Assembly (NCBI GenBank): GCA_039545295.1
Contig: BCIK01000035.1
Span: 31,957 to 95,956 of the forward strand
DNA: 64,000 bases
Direction: 5' to 3'
Origin: Udeniomyces pyricola
Lineage: Eukaryota > Basidiomycota > Tremellomycetes > Cystofilobasidiales > Mrakiaceae
Part shown: positions 55,901 to 64,000 of the stretch, piece by piece
How positions within the stretch are numbered: position 1 is the stretch's first letter
How the letters are laid out: each line of letters begins with the position of its first letter
Notes under the pieces: generated by a model
Told to the model about the DNA's origin: nothing
What the model saw: only the letters and a program-made list of their open reading frames with translations
Database searches by the model: none
Position numbers and translations under genes: made by a program

Positions 55901-56915
55901 GGGGATGTTAAGGTGTCTCAAGGAGAGTAGTCAGAGGATGAACGGATGATCGGCTGTAAGCAATGTGCAGGACAACAAAAGAGACGTAAGCATGCGTTAT
56001 GAGTACATCGTACAAGGATGTGATTGTAGAGATACGGTCAATGTCGAAGACCCTATGCTGTGCCATGCTATCAAGGTCCGAGCTCCCGGCGAGGGTGCCT
56101 CATGAGGGTGGAAGGTTCGGAAGAGGCCGATTGCGTCGACCGGGCCCCTCCTCAGGGCTCTTAAGGCTGACTTGCCCGGTCTTTAGCTTCTCGAACCGCT
56201 AGCTATCCATGCTCAGGTTGGCAGGTCGATGTGATCTCTGCCAGAATGGCGGTTTCAAGGTTTAGCATGAAAGAGGTGGGCGTGATAGCGGACGGAAGTG
56301 GGAACACCTCGCGTTGAGCTGACGTTGGCGGAGCTAGCTCGAATTCTCGATCCAGCTCGACTGGACTCGCGGCGACTGGGTCATGTCTCGAAACCTCACC
56401 GTTTCGTGGTCGATAATATCGTGGTCGATGTTGGATCTGCTGACACGTTCACGCGTTGATCGCGCAGGAATGGACGAAGCGGATGTGCAGGGATGACGCC
56501 GGATTGCGAAGGTGGTCGTTAGCTTGGAAAACGCTCGGCTCGTGAGAAAAAAAAAAGGGGGGGGGGGAGGGGGCAAGCTGCTTCCGGCGAGGAGACGAAT
56601 TATTATTCCGTCTCTCCCAGCTTGCCATCATAATATAATTAACTGATAGCTGCTTGTTCTCCGAAGTCGCCGATCAATCTCCCGGCTTGTACTCCGGCGC
56701 TCGGGTCTCATCGATCTCATCCATCACCGATCACCAGAAATCAGTTCATCACCAACACATATAAATCATGACAAGCTTTAAAAGCGCACGGCCCAGATCC
56801 GCCAGGCAGAGCTCACTGAAGGACTGCGCTAGCATACATATATATATATATCATTGACCCCATACATACGTTATACATGATGATCACATCGTCGGACGTG
56901 TCGACAAGTAACTAC
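55901..56915 (-). other. 1.0-kb intergenic region
   Basis: Upstream of the uncharacterised gene and downstream of the DHHC gene. Contains an A10-G11-type tract at about 56548-56575, (TA)n at about 56838-56851, and short dyads. No gene recognised. Confidence 0.55.
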
Positions 56916-59075
56916 TCAGCCTTCGTCCTCGTAGCGGCGTCGGGTTTCCCACTCGTCGTCTTCCTCCTCTTCCTCGCGCTCGTCCCCCTCCAGTACGTCT
57001 GGCGTTGCACGTCCCCATCGATCCTCGTTCTCCCTCGCGCGCTGGTTTTCGAGCGAGTGTGGATCTTCCCCTAATCGAACTATCCTCGTCTGAGCCTGGA
57101 GCTGCTGAACTCGCTCTTCGTGCGTCTCGAACGACAACCCTGACGCAGCGACCGGGGACGGGAGTGCATACGCTATCACCCAGGCAAGCCCAAATCGACG
57201 CCTTCTGGCTCTCTCTGGCGCCAGCGATGCGAGATTGCGTTTCCATCCTAGCAACGAATCAAGATCAAGGCAAGAAGTGGACAATGATGATGCATAAAAC
57301 AGAGGAAAAAAAAAAGAAAGGTATGAGCAAACGATGTTCGTCTATGACTGTACATGTGCGAGGAATTAAAGGATCAAACGTACCCAAATCCCATATGTTG
57401 ACCGCATTTGCCGCGCTCCTTCGTTCTGAACGCGTCAACAAATGATCTGGTCGCCAACGCAAAGCGGTTGAGGATGTCGGCGATGGTGGAAGTGCGAGAG
57501 CTGGAGGAGCGCTTGTCAAAGTCATGGACTCCAGTGTAGTTTGATTTGAGCTGGAATTCAAGGAGTTGTTCGGTCATACAGGCCAGGCAGCCATGAGCTT
57601 GGTATACCTACACACTCTTCTATAGCTAATGGACGTACCTTGCGAGCATCCAGTGCCAGACGGTAAACCCTCCAATACTCAGGGAAAAGGAAATGCCGAG
57701 GATGAGCAGAATGAGGTGGCTAACGGGGGTCAGGTCGATTTCGGTCTGTATGCCCAAATCATGACGTGTTGGGAGAAGGTATTAATACCGAAACATTCAC
57801 AGATAGCCATCCAAATCAACCTAAAAGGGCCTCACCATGGCGTCCGACTCGTCAAAGAACGCCCAAACCGTTCGAAAGCTCTCGATGGCGACGTGAGTGC
57901 TGTAGAGCGACGTGTACGTGATGAAGAGGAGAAACGATCGATAATTTCGCTGCCCGATGCACGTTGAGAGCCATACACAATGGTGATCCTACCAAAAGGT
58001 CAAGCACAATCACGGTAAAACTCATGACGTGGTGAGCTAGAAGCTACACGCTACCATAATAAGCCAATCCGACCCGTCAACGGTCAACAGTCAGAAGGGT
58101 TCAAAACTAGACGAAAGAGAACGTACCATCTTGAGTACACATGCGTGGCACTTGGAACAGTGATGAGTCCGGTCGGGCTTACTGCAGCGTGACAACAACC
58201 GTCATTGAGTTAATTAGGATGTTGGATGCCATGACGCCGTCAGCGGAACATGCGCATCAGTCCGAACAACTCACGCCACGTTGCACTTGCGACAGAAGCG
58301 AGTCCCTCCTGTGGTTGCTTTGGCCATGACAGACGACGTGATGAGTTGAAGCCTTTGCTGATCTTGCTCGGGCTTACCGAGCAAACGTTGGCTGGCTTGG
58401 TCGGCTGTACTCGAGGTCGTGGGAAGCTCGCGCAGTCCGATCGCTTGTTCCTCGTCCGCTTCGTCCTCTTCAGCGAGTAGGGAGTGCTGAGCACCAGGGG
58501 GATTACGGTGCGGAGAACCCGGTAGTGTCATATACGTATCAAAGTATGACCAAAGGGATAGCGCGAGAAGGTAGTGAAAGACGACGACTTGGTAAAGTGC
58601 AAGGTAAGGGGCACCTCGTTGGCGGTACGAAGCGTGGTAGGCGAGGAGGTAGACGAAGGGGACGTAAGGGTATAGCAGGAGCAGTACCACCACTACCATG
58701 TGATTTCCAGTCCGATACAGTCATACATAAATAGCGAGAAACGCGTCAGCGATAAACGTCGCCTTAAAGACAACAACCAGGACAAAGGAACACCGAATCA
58801 AGCAGAAGATCGTACGGCAGATGGGGAGCAATAGGGCCAGCCGTGCAAGGGACAGTGAAGGCTTAGCAGCCTTGAAGGTTGGGGAGTAGCCGTATGATGC
58901 AGAGGTAATGGGAGGAAGACCTTCGTAGCTAGTGCGCAGGAAGGTCGTGTACAGCAAATGAGCCAGGTAATTTCCCGGGAACCTGAGATGAATGTGGAGA
59001 TGAGTGTTGTTTATTGCTGCGATCCAACGAAGGGTGGACTCACTACGAGGGAGGAGGGCGATTCGGACGCGCCAT
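56916..59075 (-). CDS. DHHC palmitoyltransferase (PFA3/ZDHHC15-like)
   Basis: Integral membrane protein S-acyltransferase. The likely start at 59075 (MARPNRPPPS) is followed by an intron whose donor is uncertain, since the obvious GTGAGT gives a stop. Then come FPGNYLAHLLYTTF and membrane segments (LARLALLLPICRTIFCLIRC, VVVVLLLLYPYVPFVYLLA, LYQVVVFHYLLALSLWSYF). The cysteine-rich DHHC domain runs GGTRFCRKCNV, KPDRTHHCSKCHACVLKM, DHHCVW and then a membrane region. The downstream TTxE-type motif (SNQTTLESM) and the N-x-x-DLG block NAVNIWDLGWKRN are typical of the Pfa3/ZDHHC2/15 group. An acidic C-terminal tail ends RRRYEDEG. There is an acidic spacer before the DHHC domain (LLAEEDEADEEQ). The family is secure; subgroup is moderate. 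Confidence 0.87.
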
Positions 59076-59404
59076 CTTGTCTGATTGCAGGGTCTGAACG
59101 TTGAGGCTGAGTCGGGGCAGAGGCAAGTCTGAGCCAAGGTGGCTGACGTGCGAGGTAAATGTGATGTGAGCGATGGAGAAACAGCGGCGTGGGAGGTTGG
59201 AGTTGAGATCTGAATGACCGGATCAAAGGGATATATATATATATACATATACACCTTCAACTCAACATCATCTTAACGTGCATATTGCCATCCAAATATC
59301 CACCTGCAACACCCTCCACACGTTAATTCACGCTCACGTCCCATCCTTATCCAGGTCTTCTCACTGCCGGACGACCGGCTTGGCCCACTAAGTACCTCGC
59401 CTCC
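59076..59404. promoter_or_regulatory. divergent promoter with TATA-like tract
   Basis: Lies between the DHHC gene (-) and an uncharacterised plus-strand frame. A TATATATATATATACATATAC tract at 59231-59252 looks like a core promoter element for the rightward gene. Downstream of it up to 59405 I found no ATG on the plus strand. Confidence 0.5.
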
Positions 59405-61445
59405 GTGCGACGTCTACCTTCATCCCCTTCATCTGCTCTCTGGTCCATCCCTCCGGCGCCCATCTTCCCTGCGCCCGTCCGATCTGGCGTCCGATCCATC
59501 ACACGAACCGCTTACCGTCCTCCAATCGTGACGGTCCTTACATCCTCGGTGATTCTTCCCTTCCAAACCACGCGCCGACTCGTCGTGCTCAACCCGCTCG
59601 ATGCGTTCAACGCGCTCAGCCCGCTCAACCCTGTCTCGCGTCGCTTCGAGTCCACTTCTTCCCCATCTAAAGAGGCATCGATCAGCCCCTCGGATGCCTT
59701 GATCGAGCAAAACATCAAGTCCGTACGAACCGCTTTCTCTCAGCTTCCAGCCGATCCTCTGAGCTTCTTCCAGGCCTCGCCTGCCACCTTTCTGCAAGCG
59801 CTCAGACTCCGCCCGCTGCGCGGCAAAGTCGTCTACGACCATATCGTCAAAGTTCTTCGAAAATACACCAATGAAGTTATCACGTACAAGCAGGTGTCCA
59901 AAGAGGAAAACAGACCAGCCTTGTCGCCCAAATTCAAGACCCGGCTGCACGAGTCGTATGTCGTATATCGGGACTTTTGGGAGGAGATAGTGCGCGACCC
60001 AGGAATCCCGACGGTCACCAGAGAGAAGATGAATCGGGTCGTCAGAGTGTGTCAGCTGGATCTGTTGAGAGAGACAGAAGACTAGGAGGAAGCTCATCTC
60101 TTGGTCCAGGAGCTGCAGAACGAAGTGAGGGAGGAGAGGATGGCTCAGCCGGGCGGGAAAGCGGAGGGTGATGGCAAGAAGGCGAAAACATGGCGGTCCA
60201 TCACAGCTACGAACAACCAGTACGTGATGTCGTTGAATGCTGCCACGGTATGAGGCCTATCACGGTATGGAGCCAACAAGGCTAAGTGCCCTTCAGTGCT
60301 TCGTCCACTGAAGTCTGCTGTCGCACGTTGCGTGCACTTTGATGCTGTATGGACCGCTTTCCGTTGGTTTCCATTGATCGATTTTCGTTGACGCTCGATT
60401 TGCCCCGACTTCTCTGGCCTTCTTCTTCATCGTCTTTGTCTTCCTCAATTTCTCCACGTCTACCAGCTTCAGAGCATTGCGGGTTGTTATGTTCAATCCT
60501 CACGGGAACGTTTACGGAAACGTCAAGTCGAACCTCAATCTGCGCTTCGCCTCTTCTTACCCATCCTGTCTTCACTCGCTTCTTCGTCATCACCGATTCA
60601 GATCGCGGTTGCCTCAAGCTTTTTGTCGCAGCTCTACGGCTTAGCTTTTGCACAGCTAACAAACCCAGCCATCGAATCTGATCCTGATCTGAAGGTGTCA
60701 CAGGCTGGGCCAAAGACAACGATCCCATATCTACATCAGCTGCGACCGTTTTAGCCCTTGTCGACGAATTTCCCCAACTTTCGTCTGAGAAGACGCTCTA
60801 CTTGCTTGCCGAGGCTTACTCAAGGAGATCTGTATCGGCGGGCCCTTCGCAGATGGGCCTCTTGGCAGAGTTGATCGCCCGCGAAAGCCTCAGCCTGAAC
60901 GACACCACCGCAGATTTGGTATGTTCGGCGCTGCGACTTTGGTCTTGCGGAGTTCCATCGATGCCTCGAGGGCGGGTCGACATGTCGAGGTTGAGTTAGG
61001 CATGGCGGGAGGGAAGGCAAAGTGTACATCATACATGTATAAACATACTTTCTGGCTCACTTCTCTCTTCTAGATTATTTCCAGAGCAAATGTCCTCCCC
61101 CCGCAAGTAGCCATCCGTTTTGTGGACCATCTCAACTCTCGCCGCATCGACACAAACGCCGTAGCATGGCAAAAATCTGCCTCAAGGTCCATTCGATCGC
61201 CCTGCACACCTGTCTGCCGCGAGCGGGTTGTGGGACTGTACAAGTTGGTCCCAGAGGAGCATCGGAGCAGATTTGAGGAGTATGTGTTGAAGGCATTTGA
61301 TAAGAAGTCGTCTAAGTTGGGGAAGACGCCTGTCTTTACAAGGCAAGAGGTCAGGGCGGCATTCAGGACTCACGGCGTGGACGAGGATGCGATTGAGAGG
61401 ATGTGCGGCAGCGAACTAGACGTGGTTGCTGTCGAGGGAGATTAG
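59405..61445 (+). CDS. uncharacterised, mitochondrial-looking protein with no visible ATG (gene model uncertain)
   Basis: I do not recognise this gene. The open frame from 59405 to 60082 has an Arg/Ser/Pro-rich start (PVRSGVRSITRTAYRPP) like a mitochondrial presequence. A helical region follows: DALIEQNIKSVRTAFSQLPA, LRGKVVYDHIVKVLRKY, HESYVVYRDFWEEIVRD. In that frame there is no ATG before 60029. A TAG at 60083-60085 interrupts coding-like sequence (RETED, stop, EEAHLLVQELQNEVREERM). A 39-nt phase-0 intron at 60047-60085 would remove it. After a GTATGA donor at about 60250, further exons encode EFPQLSSEKTLYLLAEAYSR, MGLLAELIARESLSLNDTTA and, from about 61075, ANVLPPQVAIRFVDHLNSRR, ending VAVEGD. 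Whether both halves form one gene is uncertain. A non-AUG start, missed upstream exon, assembly error or pseudogene remain possible. Confidence 0.5.
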
Positions 61446-61980
61446 ATGACATTGAAGACTGAATATAGAAAGCTAACAGAGACCATGCGACATGCAGCAA
61501 GTTAGGATATGCATCGGCCAAGCGTCGCGTGAATTAATTGGCCTTGTTTTGTTTATTTCAACTTTCTCTCTTTCCACAGGCTCAATCTCAGCTGCAACCG
61601 CGTCAGTGTTCGTGAGGGATATGTATGTATAGTATATGAAGCTTACTAGCTGTCTAACTCATTGCCTCTATCACTTTTGGTTGGCCATTTTTCGTCCCTC
61701 TGCGCGTTTGAGCTAGAGACTCAAATCACATTGATCGGACAACTCTTTCCAAAGACCTGGCATGCCATGAGGACGAGAAGAAGAGCAATGACAAGAGTTC
61801 GACTAGAGGCACGTCTGGCCCTTTCGGTGCATCTCGGATTGATACAAAATCCCCTTCCTTTCCCATTTGATTCGAGACACGTTGACAACAATCATATGAT
61901 TTCCAACACAAGCTCGCCAGGTCCTATCCTCTACAATCCATCTTCCCATACGCACAATCTGCCGACGTGCAGATGCGTGC
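61446..61980. other. convergent intergenic region
   Basis: 535 bp between the uncharacterised gene and uS11m. AT-rich dyads near 61490-61640; nothing gene-like on either strand. Confidence 0.5.
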
Positions 61981-63183
61981 TTAGATCCTACGACGAGACC
62001 GGGGTCTCGCGTGTCCTCGGCTGGAGTCGCGTGAGACCAGATCAAAGAAAAGCCAAAAACGAGAGACGATTCATGTCAGCCAACAAGACTCGAAGGCAGC
62101 GATCAATGATGGTGTCGCAGACGAAAATCAGTGGATACAGACGGAGCCAACGTGACTTGGCGAAGCGATGGATTATACAACGGGAGTGATCACTCACGGG
62201 ACAGGGGAAGCGTCGGCCAGCTCGGTGACGAACTGTCGCATGGGCTCTCCCTCGGCTGAGCGGAGTGCATCGAAGAAGGCTTGACGCGCTTGACCGAAAC
62301 CGTTGAGGACGACTCGAACCTCAATCGCAGGTTTGAGCTGGCCATCGTAGCTGGTGCTAGGCTGATAATCAAGTCCCGCATCGAGAGCGGCCTGACGCCG
62401 TTGAGCCAGAATGCGTTCGTTCTCCTCAAAGATCCGACGGAAGCACGACATGACGACCTGGTACCCCGCCTCGCTCGATCCTTGGTTGGCGCCTTTGAAT
62501 CCCATGGATCCACCACTGAAAGAGCCGTTGGGGATAGTTGTGAGCTGATTCCTGGCGTTGGGTGTGTCGAGTGGGGCACGGACAAAGGCCCAGGCGAGGG
62601 TAGCAAGGGAATTGTTGCGCTTGACCTTAAGGTACATGTTGAGTTTTCGGACGGATTTTTCGGCCACACTACTCGATGACGAGACCAGCTGTTCGGGCTG
62701 GAAGATGTACTCCGAGTTGGCAGAAATCTCCGAGACAGGCTCCTCATTCAGGCGATTGGTATAGGATCGAGTGCGGGCTGGTGTCGAGGAACGAGAGGAA
62801 GATTGCGGAGCGGGGATGAAGTTCGGGTCAAGATGCGGGGGGAGGATGCTAGCCGAAGAGAGCGGTGGCAGAAGGGAGGAAGTCGACCCGGCACCGGCGT
62901 CGGCTTGGGTGGTCGAACTGGTCGCGAGGGCTTGAGGGGAAGACACTTGCCCGGTAGGAGCTGTCAATGGCGACGACAAGGCGGCGGCGCCGCCGGGCGA
63001 AGGGAGGGCAAGGTCCTGGCCGTCGACTTCGCGAAGGACCTGCTCGGGGGCCTGGTGGATGTCTTGCTTGCCATAGTCGGGGAAGATGCCGTCTGATCTC
63101 GAGAGCGAGAGGGAGAACGATCGAAGCGGGGAACAGGCCCGGAGTTGAACGGCAGGCCGAAGAGAAAGGACGGATCGAAGCAT
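61981..63183 (-). CDS. MRPS18: mitochondrial small-subunit ribosomal protein uS11m (MRPS18/S11)
   Basis: Mitochondrial ribosomal platform protein. Two exons (63183-62198 and 62020-61981) give 341 codons plus stop. The ATG at 63183 (MLRSVLSLRPAVQLRACS) opens an Arg/Ser presequence; the longer frame upstream has no ATG. About 200 residues of Ser/Pro/Ala-rich, probably disordered sequence precede the uS11 core: NMYLKVKRNNSLATLAWAF, NGSFSGGSMGFKGANQGSSE, AGYQVVMSCFRRIFEENERI and VRVVLNGFGQARQAFFDALR. The second exon adds PRGHARPRSRRRI, the Pro/Arg-rich C-terminus expected of uS11. Without that 40-nt exon the protein would lack the conserved basic tail. The long N-terminal extension is unusual compared with yeast Mrps18. 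Confidence 0.88.
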
Positions 63184-63755
63184 GATGGGTAGGGCGAAGA
63201 CGGAGGAGGGGGGTTGAGAGAAAGAAGGGTAGGCGAGGAAGTTGAACGTAGAACGCGAGGATCGCTCGGTCAAAGGTGGGACGGGGTCAATTGGACGCGA
63301 AGGACGCGTGTAGGATGAGTCTGTATGAGTGGGGGTGAAGGCGATGATGCCGTTGGCGAGGGAATTGTTAGTTGTAGGGGTCGGGTGGGAATGTACGTCG
63401 ACGTCGGAGCGATCGTAAAAGAGCAGAGGAGGGTAGCTCGAGGCTGATCAGGCTGTAGCGCTGAGGCAGCAGGCAGCAGGCAGTAGGCAGCGACTTGATT
63501 ATGATTATGTTGGCTTCATGGCAACCTTGAATATTAAATGATTGAGTTTATTTTCCAGAAGGTTACTCACCAACAGTATCATTTAATGATTGGGTGACCC
63601 CTATCAACGTTTATCGTTTCTCGTTGATCGTTTCCATGCCACTAGCCGTTCACATGTTCACATCATAATCTCCCTTCGTCACTCCGCAAACAATTCCCTT
63701 TCGCTATCGACCCATCCCTATCAAACCAAACCCCCTTAATCACTTTGAATCACCC
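63184..63755. promoter_or_regulatory. divergent promoter uS11m / DPH6
   Basis: 572 bp between divergent ATGs. Includes a GGCAGCA/GGCAGTA short tandem repeat at about 63468-63490 and an AT-rich patch with ATTTAATGATT-like dyads (about 63535-63590). Confidence 0.55.
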
Positions 63756-64000
63756 ATGAAGTTCGTCGCTCTCCTCTCCGGAGGCAAGGATTCCTGCTTC
63801 AATCTTGTCGAATCCGTCGCCAATGGCCATGAGCCCGTCGCCGTGGGTGGTCTCTTGCCTGAGCAGGGCCTTGGTCAGTCCTCGCCCTCTCAGCCTTCAA
63901 TTCTTCACGCACCTTCATCGGTAACATCCCACTCATCCTTTCTCCTCTTTCCTTGAACTCTTGTGTCTCACATCACTTCTCGAACAACCCCTCATCCACG
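63756..64000 (+). CDS. DPH6: diphthine-ammonia ligase DPH6, 5' part only (cut by window end)
   Basis: ATP-dependent enzyme of the last step of diphthamide synthesis on elongation factor 2. Only the first exon is visible: MKFVALLSGGKDSCFNLVES followed by VANGHEPVAVGGLLPEQG. It carries the SGGKDS PP-loop that binds ATP, and the spacing from the start codon matches the family exactly. Exon 1 probably ends at 63873 before GTCAGT; the rest, to 64000, looks like intron. The remainder of the gene, including the second domain, is outside the window. Confidence 0.9.

Overview
The window is nuclear DNA of a basidiomycete fungus, most likely a yeast-like or dimorphic one. The evidence is dense short spliceosomal introns (usually 5-12 per gene, about 40-150 nt, GTNNGT donors), typical fungal genes (HRD1, SQS1, STE24, TED1/CDC1, a priA/CPL1-like secreted protein), frequent Arg codon CGA and moderately high GC. 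A Tremellomycete-like origin is a guess from overall feel, not shown. I see no rRNA, tRNA, CRISPR or intact transposon.

Layout. 0.6-8.4 kb: mitochondrial phosphate carrier (-), BZZ1-like F-BAR/C1/SH3 protein (-), mitochondrial ribosomal protein uL5m (+). 9.8-13.2 kb: TED1/CDC1-type metallophosphoesterase (+). 13.2-15.6 kb: 2.4 kb without a gene. 15.6-16.8 kb: secreted RlpA/expansin-like double-psi beta-barrel (DPBB) protein (+). 17.8-21.6 kb: HRD1 E3 ligase (-). 22.1-24.75 kb: 512-aa secreted cysteine-rich priA/CPL1-like protein (-). 25.6-27.9 kb: STE24 CAAX protease (-). 28.7-29.4 kb: second, compact DPBB secreted protein (-). 30.7-32.7 kb: DCAF4-like WD40 protein (+). 33.0-37.4 kb: SQS1 R3H/G-patch splicing cofactor (+), convergent with a tRNA m3C methyltransferase (37.4-40.3 kb, -). 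Then ATP15 (-), SmD3 (-), VMA16 (+), UTP12/DIP2 (-), DOS2-like BSD protein (+), an uncharacterised protein (-), a DHHC palmitoyltransferase (-), an uncharacterised mitochondrial-looking gene (+) with no visible ATG, uS11m (-), and the 5' end of DPH6 (+), cut by the window edge.

Most genes are housekeeping and not functionally clustered. Loose themes are ER quality control and membrane trafficking (HRD1, TED1, STE24, DHHC, VMA16), mitochondria (phosphate carrier, uL5m, uS11m, ATP15), and RNA/ribosome biogenesis (SQS1, SmD3, UTP12, tRNA m3C, DPH6). The accessory layer is three secreted proteins (two DPBB, one priA/CPL1-like) between 15.5 and 29.4 kb, in the part with the longest intergenic spaces.

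Splice junctions were derived by eye from frame continuity and family conservation. For the phosphate carrier, both DPBB genes, the priA/CPL1-like gene, ATP15, SmD3 and uS11m the full exon chains sum to whole codon numbers. For the others only the ends and selected junctions were checked. The most notable structural observation is very small exons (9, 12, 16, 20, 21, 23, 24 and 26 nt) in otherwise ordinary genes.
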